The notes beneath the pieces are model-generated. The model saw nothing but the letters and a program-made list of their open reading frames with translations. It was not told the DNA's origin and did no database searches. Shown here piece by piece: positions 6,182 through 13,767 of a stretch of DNA of 17,723 bases. How positions within the stretch are numbered: the first letter of the stretch is position 1; each line of letters starts with the position of its first letter. This DNA comes from an uncultured beta proteobacterium (GTDB lineage: Bacteria; Pseudomonadota; Gammaproteobacteria; Burkholderiales; Burkholderiaceae_C). The translations under genes were made by a program, and so were the position numbers. The stretch spans positions 1 to 17,723 of the forward strand of contig CAIWRE010000079.1 in assembly GCA_903914985.1 (NCBI GenBank), given 5' to 3'.

Positions 6182-8349
6182 CAACCACACGACCGGCGAA
6201 GCAGATGTTCACTTACGCGGTGTTGGCTGTTTGCCTCGCCTTGAGTGCGCCATGGGCATTGGCTCAAAATGCCATCAAATCGGTGAGTGGCTCTGCACAA
6301 GGCGAGGTGGAGACCATACGCATTGAATTTTTGCAAGATCTCAACGCCTTGCCGTCGGCATTTGCGACACAAAAACCCGCCCGAATTGCATTGGATTTCC
6401 CCGGCTTGACCGGCGGGGTGGGGCGCTCCACCGCGGATATCAACTTAGTGAACGTACAGTCGGCAAATGTAGTGCAGACCGAAGAGCGGAGCCGCGTCGT
6501 CCTGACTTTGAAAAACCCTGCATCCTACTCAATGCAATTGGCCGATAAGGCGCTTCTCATTACCTTCGAGCCGGTGCCGACCGGCGCGGTTTCGGAGGCA
6601 ACGCAAACCCGTGTTTCAAAGTTGACAAGCGCAAAAGAATCAATAAGCGCCGTTGATTTTCGCCGCGGCGCTGATGGCTCCGGGCGGGTACGAGTTGCAT
6701 TGTCAAGTAGCAAGTTTGTCGCTGACGTCCGTCAATTAGGAAGCAATTTGCTCGTTGACTTTACGGACGTTAACTTACCGGAAAAGCTGCGCAGGAAGTT
6801 GGATGTCGTTGATTTCGGCACGCCAGTGCAAACGATCACCACCTCAGAGGTTGGCGACCGGGTACGCATCGTGATTGCGCCACAGGGGGAGTGGGAACAC
6901 ACAGCCTATCAAACAGAAACTGAGCTGGTGCTCGATGTCAAACCACTGAAGTCTGACCCGAGAAAATTGACCCCGGGGAACGGGTATACAGGCCAAAAAC
7001 TATCGCTGAATTTTCAAAACATCGACGTTCGTCAGGTACTGCAGGTCATTGCAGACTTTACCGGCTTTAACGTGGTGACTTCAGATTCCGTGAATGGAAC
7101 GGTCACATTGCGACTGTTGGATGTGCCGTGGGATCAGGCCCTTGAAATCATTTTGCAGAGTAAAGGCTTGGGTGTCAGAAAGAACGGAAGCGTGTTGTGG
7201 ATCGCTCCGCGAGAAGAAATCGCTGCAAAAGACAAGTTGGAATATGAATCTAAGCTCTCCTCGGAAAACCTTGAATCCTTGCGGACCCAATCGTTTCAGT
7301 TGAACTATGCCAAAGCGATGGACATCGCGCCGCAGCTCACGGCCGGTGGCGCAGGCACCACTGCATCAGCTTCCGGGGGCGCGGCAACGGGTGGGCCTGC
7401 GGGTGGAGGCAATCCGCGGATCTTGAGTTCGCGTGGCAGTGTGATCGCAGAAACGCGCACCAATCAACTCTTCGTCACTGACATTCCCAGCAAGCTGGAC
7501 CAAGTCGCTCAATTGATTGCCAAAGTGGATATCCCGGTTCGCCAGGTCGTGATTGAGGCTCGTATCGTGGAGGCCGACGACACTTTTGGTAAGTCGCTGG
7601 GCGTGAAACTCGGGGGCAATGACTTGCGGGCTTCACAAGGCGGGAACGGCGGCTACCAAGTCAGCGGCGAAAACCGCGTTGCCTTTGGCACCAGCTATTC
7701 AAATGCGGTCGGTGCAGCAGGATTTGCCGGTGGGACGAACGACACGTCATCGAATTTTGTCAATCTGCCAGCGGTCGGCCAAGGCGGTTTTAGCCCGGCG
7801 ACGTTTGCAGTTACCCTTTTCAGTGCGGCTTCCAACCGCATGATGGGGCTGGAAATTTCTGCACTTGAAACCGACGGTAAGGGAAAAGTCGTGTCCAGCC
7901 CCCGGGTGATTACTGCGGACCAGGCCAAAGCTGAGATTGAGCAAGGCGTCGAAATACCCTACCAAATGGCAACGAGCAGTGGAGCAACGTCGCTCACTTT
8001 TCGCAAGGCGACGCTGCGCTTGAATGTGACGCCTCAAATCACCCCCGAAGGCAATGTGAATCTCGATCTCGAAGTCAACAAAGACTCTCTCGGTGTCGCT
8101 ACACCCTACGGAATTTCCATTGACACCAAGCGGATTAAAACGCAGGTGCTGGTAGAGAACGGCGGTACGGTGGTGATTGGTGGCATTTTCACTATGGAAG
8201 AAAAAGCGGGTGAAACCAAAGTTCCATTTTTCGGTGATTTGCCCGGCGTTGGTGTGCTTTTTAGAACCAAGTCAGTAAGCACCGCAAAGAAGGAAATGTT
8301 GATATTCATCACGCCAAAACTGGTCTCTGAACGGGCGGTCGTGCGATAA
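6178..8349 (+). CDS. pilQ: Type IV pilus secretin PilQ
   Basis: A 723-residue outer-membrane secretin forming the gated channel for the pilus. Order of elements: signal peptide (cleavage probably after PWALA, about residue 29), two AMIN peptidoglycan-binding domains (about 32-140 and 150-255), an N0/STN domain (about 275-345, with FQNIDVRQVLQVIADFTGFN), an N1 KH-like domain interrupted by a Gly/Ala-rich loop (about 388-412), and the C-terminal secretin core. The core includes LEISALETDGKGKVVSSPRV, VEIPYQ and VENGGTVVIGGIF. The C-terminal motif KKEMLIFITPKLV is complete. The size and domain content are normal for betaproteobacterial PilQ. It is the last canonical gene of the operon, and the next gene starts only 27 nt downstream. 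Confidence 0.96.
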   Translation: MTTTRPAKQMFTYAVLAVCLALSAPWALAQNAIKSVSGSAQGEVETIRIEFLQDLNALPSAFATQKPARIALDFPGLTGGVGRSTADINLVNVQSANVVQTEERSRVVLTLKNPASYSMQLADKALLITFEPVPTGAVSEATQTRVSKLTSAKESISAVDFRRGADGSGRVRVALSSSKFVADVRQLGSNLLVDFTDVNLPEKLRRKLDVVDFGTPVQTITTSEVGDRVRIVIAPQGEWEHTAYQTETELVLDVKPLKSDPRKLTPGNGYTGQKLSLNFQNIDVRQVLQVIADFTGFNVVTSDSVNGTVTLRLLDVPWDQALEIILQSKGLGVRKNGSVLWIAPREEIAAKDKLEYESKLSSENLESLRTQSFQLNYAKAMDIAPQLTAGGAGTTASASGGAATGGPAGGGNPRILSSRGSVIAETRTNQLFVTDIPSKLDQVAQLIAKVDIPVRQVVIEARIVEADDTFGKSLGVKLGGNDLRASQGGNGGYQVSGENRVAFGTSYSNAVGAAGFAGGTNDTSSNFVNLPAVGQGGFSPATFAVTLFSAASNRMMGLEISALETDGKGKVVSSPRVITADQAKAEIEQGVEIPYQMATSSGATSLTFRKATLRLNVTPQITPEGNVNLDLEVNKDSLGVATPYGISIDTKRIKTQVLVENGGTVVIGGIFTMEEKAGETKVPFFGDLPGVGVLFRTKSVSTAKKEMLIFITPKLVSERAVVR

Positions 8350-8363
8350 GTCAATTGGTTCAC

Positions 8364-8370
8364 AAGGGGA
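8364..8370 (+). promoter_or_regulatory. Shine-Dalgarno for a GTG start behind pilQ
   Basis: AAGGGGA lies 6 nt before the GTG at 8377-8379. It decides the start of the Ig-like lipoprotein gene, because no ATG near this place gives a signal peptide. The site follows the pilQ stop by 14 nt with no terminator between, favouring cotranscription with pilQ. Confidence 0.6.
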
Positions 8371-8376
8371 TGCTCG

Positions 8377-10326
8377 GTGAAAAATATTCTAAAAACTGTG
8401 GTGGTGTTGGGCCTCTTTTCTTTTCTCATGGGCTGTGGGGGCGGTGGAGGTGATGCAAGAGCGCCTGGAGCGCTCACCAATAGCTTGTCGCTTGCGGTTG
8501 TCGACTCCTCCGGCAACGTAGTGAATGGAATTACCTACGGTGGACGTCAACAGATTCGCGCGACTTACACCGATTCGTCGGGTGCTCCAATAAGCAACAA
8601 ATTGATCAGTTTTTCTGTCTCGGCCAATGCCGGCTCAGCCACCTTGGGTGATACAACGGCAACTACGACGAATGGCCAAGCATTTGTCGCGGTATCGCCG
8701 GTAACGGCGACCAGCTCGGGTGCGGCCACCGTGAGTGCCACGGTAGGCGGCCTCACCGCTACCGTGGACTTCTCCATATCCGGTACTACGGCCAGTTTGG
8801 GAGCTTTGGGCTTTGGCAGCAATCCGTTGGCGGCCAGCGGTAACACCAGTGTCAGGGTGCTTGTGACAGCGAGTGGCAGCCCGGCCAGCGGCGTCAATGT
8901 GTCATTCACAGCCAGCTGTGGAACCGTAAGCCCGGCTACCACCACCTCGGGTGGCGACGGTTATGCCAGTACGAATTATTCCGCGGTCAGGTTGGACGGT
9001 ACGTCCTGCAGTGGGGCCACCACAATTACGGCAACCGGCCCGAATAGCAGCGTCAGTACCGGCAGTTTGACGGTGAGTACTCCTGTCGCCAGCGCCATCA
9101 ACTTTGTCTCTGCGGCACCATCCCAAATTTATGTCACAGGGTCTGGTGCCACTGCCCAGTCGGTTCTGAAGTTCAAGGTCTTGGACGCTTCCGGTGCGGC
9201 TTCTTCAGGCATCCCGGTTCAAGTTTCTTTGCGACAAAATCCTGGCGGTGTGGGGCTGAACAGCGTGGGATCCACGGCGGACATCACGCCGGTCAGTGAT
9301 TCGAGCGGTCTCGTCACATTTACAGTTTTCGCTGGCAGTATTCCAGGGCCCGTACAAGTCAAAGCTTTTTTGCCAGCCACTCCCAGTGTTTATGCATATT
9401 CGTCAAGTTTGACGGTGCAGTACGGACCACCCTCCCAAAATCACTTTAGCATTTCGGTCTCCACGTTCAACGTGGAAGGTCTAAGTTGGGACGGCACCAC
9501 GACCTCACTAACGGCTCGCGTGGCAGATCGCCAGGGCAATGCAGTGCCAGTGGATACCGTGGTGAATTTCACCTCCTCCAGTGGGCAAATTGGGGGCAGC
9601 TGTGCTGTAACGCTGAAGGACGGAATCGCAAGTTGCACCACGACGTTCTCCAGTCAAAATCCTCGTGTTCCTAACGGCCGAGTTGCGGTCTTGGCCTACA
9701 CCGAAGGGCTTAAGCAATATGTTGACGTGAATGGCAACAACGTCTTTGATGCCGGTGTCGACACCCTCATGGATTTGGGCGACGCCTACAGGGATGACGA
9801 CGAGAGCGGCACGTTTGATGCAAACCAAGGAGAGTTTGTCGTGGCGCGTGGCGGTACCGGTACTTGCGCCGGTACCGGTTGGCCAGTTCCGAGTCGAACC
9901 AACACGTGCGACAACGCGACGGCTGCCACCACGGTTCGCCAGCAGGCCATGCTCATCATGTCGGGCAGTACCGCCCATTTTTCCAACGAAGTGGTGACCA
10001 GCAGCGCGATTGCCTTCCGACTGAACGATAACAATGGATTGAGTGGCAATGGAACAACTTTGGTTCCGGTTTATGTTAATCCTATGCCTTATGGCACAAC
10101 GGTTGTGCCGACTGCGATTGACAACACACCAACGGGCGTCACGTGTTCCATTCTGAGTACACAGCCTAGCGTGGTGCCCAATATCGGACCAACTTCCAAT
10201 AAAACCGATCAATTAGGGTCTAGCCACATCATTTTGCTGAGCGGGTGCGGCCCAGGTGATCGAGTGCTTGTTACGGTGACGACGCCCAAAGGCAACGCCA
10301 CCTTTTGGACGTACACCATTCCATAA
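8377..10326 (+). CDS. Large lipoprotein with bacterial Ig-like (Big-1-type) domains
   Basis: A 649-residue predicted lipoprotein of unknown specific function. The signal peptide ends in LMGC (Cys20) followed by a Gly run, then about four Ser/Thr/Gly-rich beta-sandwich repeats near residues 33-128, 133-232, 238-345 and 350-448. Each shows strand patterns such as VSFTASCGT, IPVQVSLRQNPGGVGL and VVNFTSSSGQIGG, as in Big_1 (invasin/intimin-type) domains. A spacer then carries two similar acidic loops, DVNGNNVFDAG (from 450) and DDDESGTFDANQGE (from 473), that look able to bind Ca2+. A Cys-containing C-terminal domain ends the protein. It is likely exported to the cell surface or periplasm. It starts 27 nt after pilQ and precedes aroK, so a role in pilus function, adhesion or envelope contact is a guess from context only. 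Codon use does not look foreign. Confidence 0.8.
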   Translation: MKNILKTVVVLGLFSFLMGCGGGGGDARAPGALTNSLSLAVVDSSGNVVNGITYGGRQQIRATYTDSSGAPISNKLISFSVSANAGSATLGDTTATTTNGQAFVAVSPVTATSSGAATVSATVGGLTATVDFSISGTTASLGALGFGSNPLAASGNTSVRVLVTASGSPASGVNVSFTASCGTVSPATTTSGGDGYASTNYSAVRLDGTSCSGATTITATGPNSSVSTGSLTVSTPVASAINFVSAAPSQIYVTGSGATAQSVLKFKVLDASGAASSGIPVQVSLRQNPGGVGLNSVGSTADITPVSDSSGLVTFTVFAGSIPGPVQVKAFLPATPSVYAYSSSLTVQYGPPSQNHFSISVSTFNVEGLSWDGTTTSLTARVADRQGNAVPVDTVVNFTSSSGQIGGSCAVTLKDGIASCTTTFSSQNPRVPNGRVAVLAYTEGLKQYVDVNGNNVFDAGVDTLMDLGDAYRDDDESGTFDANQGEFVVARGGTGTCAGTGWPVPSRTNTCDNATAATTVRQQAMLIMSGSTAHFSNEVVTSSAIAFRLNDNNGLSGNGTTLVPVYVNPMPYGTTVVPTAIDNTPTGVTCSILSTQPSVVPNIGPTSNKTDQLGSSHIILLSGCGPGDRVLVTVTTPKGNATFWTYTIP

Positions 10327-10374
10327 TTTCCACCACGTTCGGCATTCAGCTGCCGCCCTTGGATTCATCTTTTC

Positions 10375-10896
10375 ATGATTTCCCTTATAGGCCTCCCCGG
10401 CTCCGGCAAATCCACTGTCGGGCGCCAACTCGCGCGGCGCTTGCAACTGCCGTTTTCCGATTCCGATCAGGCTATTGAAGCGCGGCTGGGCTGTCCCATT
10501 CGCGAGTTTTTTGAACGCGAGGGCGAGGCGCGTTTTCGGGATATTGAGGCGGAAGTGATTGACGGACTCAGCCAACAGGGCGCCGGGGTGCTGTCCACTG
10601 GCGGCGGTGCGGTGTTGCGCCCGGAAAACCGCGAACGCTTGCGTGCGCGGGGCCGTGTGATTTATCTCAAATCCCACCCTGAAGAGCTGATTCGCCGGTT
10701 GCGCCACGACACCAATCGTCCCCTGTTGCAAGTGGCCGATCCCATGGCCAAACTGCGCGAACTGTTCGCCACACGAGACCCTTTGTACCGCCAAACTGCA
10801 CACTTTGTCATTGAAACCGGACGCCCGTCCGTGGCCACCCTGGTCAACATGATCGTCATGCAGCTCGAGCTCGATGGCGCCGCGCCTCTAAACTAG
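10375..10896 (+). CDS. aroK: Shikimate kinase
   Basis: A 173-residue cytosolic P-loop kinase that phosphorylates shikimate at the 3-hydroxyl using ATP, the fifth step of the chorismate pathway. Visible motifs are the Walker A GLPGSGKST (6-14), the shikimate-binding Asp in FSDSD (Asp31), an Arg in the FEREGEARFRDIE block (Arg55), the GGG triplet (76-78) and the lid Arg in NRPLL (115). The length is normal. The ATG at 10375 leaves only four residues before the P-loop strand, as is common. Only a weak TTGGA-type site precedes it. A 48-nt gap separates it from the Ig-like lipoprotein gene, and aroB follows after 5 nt. The pilQ-aroK-aroB association is ancient and widespread in proteobacteria, here interrupted by the lipoprotein gene. 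Confidence 0.97.
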   Translation: MISLIGLPGSGKSTVGRQLARRLQLPFSDSDQAIEARLGCPIREFFEREGEARFRDIEAEVIDGLSQQGAGVLSTGGGAVLRPENRERLRARGRVIYLKSHPEELIRRLRHDTNRPLLQVADPMAKLRELFATRDPLYRQTAHFVIETGRPSVATLVNMIVMQLELDGAAPLN

Positions 10897-10901
10897 GGGC
10901 T

Positions 10902-12020
10902 ATGAGCCCTCAATTTCCTACGCACGCAGTGTCGATTGACCTGCAAGACCGCAGCTATTCCATCGCCATTGGCGCGCACTTGATCGGCAATCCGGACACC
11001 TTTGCGGGTCTGCCCAAGGCCTCTGCTGCCTTGGTGGTGACCAACACCACCGTGGCGCCCCTCTACGCCTCGGCCCTCCAGAATGCACTGGCGCCGCACT
11101 ACCCGGCGGTGCATAGTGTGGTATTGCCCGACGGAGAAGAGTTCAAAACCTGGCAAACCTTGAACCTCATTTTTGACGCCTTGCTGGAGCACCACTGCGA
11201 CCGCAAGACCGTCCTTTTTGCCCTGGGCGGCGGCGTCGTGGGCGATATGACCGGTTTTGCCGCTGCGAGCTATATGCGTGGTGTGCCATTCGTGCAAGTG
11301 CCCACCACCTTGCTGGCGCAGGTGGATTCCTCGGTGGGAGGCAAAACCGGCATCAACCACCCGCTGGGCAAGAATATGGTGGGCGCGTTCTACCAACCAC
11401 GGCGGGTGGTGTGCGACCTGTCCAGCCTGCAGACACTTCCCGCCCGCGAAGTGAGTGCTGGCTTGGCCGAGATCATCAAATACGGGCCGATCGCAGACAT
11501 GGCGTTTCTGGACTGGCTCGAAGGCCATTTGGGTGCATTGCGGACACACGACCTGAGTGCGCTAGCCCACGCCGTGCGCCGCAGTTGTGAAATCAAGGCC
11601 CATGTGGTGGCGCAGGACGAGCGTGAGGGCGGACTGCGCGCGATTTTGAATTTTGGCCACACCTTTGGCCATGCCATCGAAGCCGGTCTGGGCTATGGGC
11701 ATTGGCTGCACGGTGAGGCCGTGGGATGCGGCATGGTGATGGCTGCGCACTTGTCGCAGCGCTTGGGGCTGGTGGACGCTGATTTTGTGACCCGGCTGAC
11801 CTGTTTGATTCAAGCCGCAGGTTTGCCGACGCTTGGTCCTGTGCTGGACGCGCAAGACAATGCCGGGCGTTATCTGGAACTGATGCGGGTCGACAAAAAA
11901 GCCGAGGGCGGAGACATCCGGTTTGTGTTGATCGACGGCCCTGGCAAAGCCTGTGTCCGTGGTGCGCCGGACGCTTTGGTGCGCCAGGTAATTGACGCTT
12001 GCTGCAGCGCGCCAGCCTGA
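10902..12020 (+). CDS. aroB: 3-dehydroquinate synthase
   Basis: A 372-residue NAD- and metal-dependent enzyme converting DAHP to 3-dehydroquinate, the second shikimate-pathway step. Features are LPDGEEFKTW (75-84), the nucleotide-binding loop LGGGVVGDMTGFAA (108-121), the Lys-rich active-site region SSVGGKTGINHPLGKN, and the three metal ligands Glu190 (AEIIKYG), His253 (FGHTFGH) and His270 (WLHGEAV). These have the same spacing as Glu184/His247/His264 in E. coli AroB. The protein is complete. The ATG at 10902 follows the aroK stop by 5 nt and has a short AGGGGC site overlapping that stop. Its stop shares one base with the next start (TGATG), suggesting coupled translation into dgt. Confidence 0.97.
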   Translation: MSPQFPTHAVSIDLQDRSYSIAIGAHLIGNPDTFAGLPKASAALVVTNTTVAPLYASALQNALAPHYPAVHSVVLPDGEEFKTWQTLNLIFDALLEHHCDRKTVLFALGGGVVGDMTGFAAASYMRGVPFVQVPTTLLAQVDSSVGGKTGINHPLGKNMVGAFYQPRRVVCDLSSLQTLPAREVSAGLAEIIKYGPIADMAFLDWLEGHLGALRTHDLSALAHAVRRSCEIKAHVVAQDEREGGLRAILNFGHTFGHAIEAGLGYGHWLHGEAVGCGMVMAAHLSQRLGLVDADFVTRLTCLIQAAGLPTLGPVLDAQDNAGRYLELMRVDKKAEGGDIRFVLIDGPGKACVRGAPDALVRQVIDACCSAPA

Positions 12021-13195
12021 TGCTCGCGCCCTACGCCAGTGACCCGGCGCGATCGCGTGGCAGGCGGTTTGCGCAAAGTCCCGCTCCAACGCGCACCGAG
12101 TTTCAGCGCGATCGCGACCGCATCGTGCACTGCACTGCGTTCAGGCGGCTGGTTTACAAGACACAGGTTTTTCTGAACCATGAGGGCGACCTGTTCCGCA
12201 CGCGACTGACGCACTCTTTAGAAGTAGCGCAACTGGGGCGATCTATGGCCAGATCGCTGCAGCTCAACGAGGACCTGGTGGAGGCCATCGCGCTAGCCCA
12301 TGACCTGGGACACACGCCCTTCGGGCACGCTGGTCAGGATGCCTTGAACGCTTGCATGGCCGATTTCGGGGGCTTTGAGCACAATTTGCAAAGCCTGCGC
12401 GTGGTGGACCATTTGGAAGAGCGCTATCCTGAATACGACGGCTTGAATCTGTGCTTTGAAACCCGCGAAGGCATCTTGAAACACTGCTCACGTCGCAATG
12501 CCGAAGCGCTGGAAGGCTCAGAGCCCGCGTTTGCCGATGGCCAGGGCGGCGTGGGGGCCCGGTTTTTACTGCGCCAGCAGCCCAGCCTGGAGGCGCAGTT
12601 GTGCAACCTGGCCGATGAGATCGCCTACAACGCGCATGACATCGACGACGGCGTGCGGTCAGGCCTCATCACTTTCGACCAAGTTCGCGAAGTGCCTTTG
12701 TTCGATCGGTATGCAGATCAGGCACTGCACAGCCATCCCATCTTGGCGCAGCCGGGTAACGCGCGCCGCTGGCTTTACGAATCGATTCGTCTGATGCTGA
12801 GCGATCAGGTCTATGACGTGATCAGTGCGACGCAGAAAGCATTGGGCGACCACCAACCCGCAGATGTGCAGGCGGTGCGGCAATGTCCCGAGTTGCTCCG
12901 GTTCAGCGCCGAGATGCGGTCTGCGACCCAAACCCTCAAGACGTTTTTGTTCAACGCGCTGTACCGTCACCCGCAGGTGGTGGACACCATGGACCGCGCC
13001 AAACAAGTGGTGCAAGGCTTGTACGCTGCCTACACCCGGGATCCTCAGGCAATGCAAAGTGGCGCAACACCGCGCGCTGCTGCGTGCACAGACGTGGATA
13101 TGCCGCGCCGGGTTGCCGACTACATCGCCGGCATGACCGACCGCTTTGCCGCGCGTGAGCATGAGCGCCTCACAGGATTGCGGCTTCTTGCATGA
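12020..13195 (+). CDS. dgt: dGTPase-like dNTP triphosphohydrolase (HD superfamily)
   Basis: A 391-residue protein of the deoxyguanosinetriphosphate triphosphohydrolase-like family (type 2). These enzymes hydrolyse dNTPs to deoxynucleosides plus triphosphate and are thought to control nucleotide pools. The HD metal site is visible: His65 in RLTHSLEV, His94-Asp95 in ALAHDLGHTPFGH, and a downstream Asp in the NLADEIAYNAHDIDDG block (about 196-211). The N-terminal TEFQRDRDRIVHCTAFRRL and YKTQVF motifs are also typical. I start at the ATG at 12020, which overlaps the aroB stop by one base. The frame is open back to a TTG at 11999, but that adds nothing conserved. The start of the next gene overlaps the stop by 4 nt. 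Substrate preference cannot be read from the sequence. Confidence 0.93.
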   Translation: MLAPYASDPARSRGRRFAQSPAPTRTEFQRDRDRIVHCTAFRRLVYKTQVFLNHEGDLFRTRLTHSLEVAQLGRSMARSLQLNEDLVEAIALAHDLGHTPFGHAGQDALNACMADFGGFEHNLQSLRVVDHLEERYPEYDGLNLCFETREGILKHCSRRNAEALEGSEPAFADGQGGVGARFLLRQQPSLEAQLCNLADEIAYNAHDIDDGVRSGLITFDQVREVPLFDRYADQALHSHPILAQPGNARRWLYESIRLMLSDQVYDVISATQKALGDHQPADVQAVRQCPELLRFSAEMRSATQTLKTFLFNALYRHPQVVDTMDRAKQVVQGLYAAYTRDPQAMQSGATPRAAACTDVDMPRRVADYIAGMTDRFAAREHERLTGLRLLA

Positions 13196-13767
13196 GCGCG
13201 TCAACCTTACGCGATGACGCCGTCATCGCAGCCACCCGGCGCTGGGTGGACCGCGCGGTGATTGGTCTGAACCTGTGTCCCTTTGCCAAGGGCGTGCAAA
13301 CCAAAGGCCAGGTTCACTATGTAGTGAGCCCCGCCACCGACGGTCAGGAATTGCTGGACGACTTGAAATCGGAGCTCCAGGCACTCCGTGCCGCCGATCC
13401 AGCGCAACGAGACACCACGCTGCTGATCGCGCCCCGGGTCTTTGCGGACTTTTTGGATTTCAACGATTTTCTGGACCGTGCGGACCGTCTCTTGCGCAAA
13501 ATGCGCATGGAGGGCGACTTCCAAATTGCCAGCTTTCACCCGCAGTTTCTGTTCGCCGACGCCGATGCAGACGACATTAGCCATTACACCAACCGCGCTC
13601 CCTATCCGATTCTGCATTTGTTGCGCGAGGCCAGCATTGACCGTGCGGTCGAGGCCTTTCCGGACGCCTCGCTGATCTTCGAGAAAAATATGCAAACTCT
13701 GCGTACACTGGGTCTGGAAGGCTGGCAGGCGCTCGATGTCGGGCCTGCGCGCGACAATGCGTCATGA
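13192..13767 (+). CDS. DUF1415 family protein
   Basis: A 191-residue soluble protein recognisable as the DUF1415 family, for which I know no established biochemical function. Conserved-looking elements are RWVDRAVIGLNLCPFAKG (17-34, with Cys29), FLDFNDFLDRADRLL (87-101), FQIASFHPQFLFAD (110-123, His116), and TNRAPYPILHLLRE (133-146). The Cys, His and Asn/Arg residues could form an active site, but that is inference. No signal peptide or membrane segment is seen. It overlaps dgt by 4 nt at its start and the methyltransferase gene by 4 nt at its end, so all three are probably translated from one message. A shared role in nucleotide or RNA metabolism is only suggested by this context. Confidence 0.88.
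   Translation: MSASTLRDDAVIAATRRWVDRAVIGLNLCPFAKGVQTKGQVHYVVSPATDGQELLDDLKSELQALRAADPAQRDTTLLIAPRVFADFLDFNDFLDRADRLLRKMRMEGDFQIASFHPQFLFADADADDISHYTNRAPYPILHLLREASIDRAVEAFPDASLIFEKNMQTLRTLGLEGWQALDVGPARDNAS

Noticed and set aside
9508..10212. 234-codon open frame antisense to the Ig-like lipoprotein gene
   Set aside because: No ribosome binding site or domain is evident, and the plus-strand lipoprotein frame is continuous with a signal peptide and repeats.
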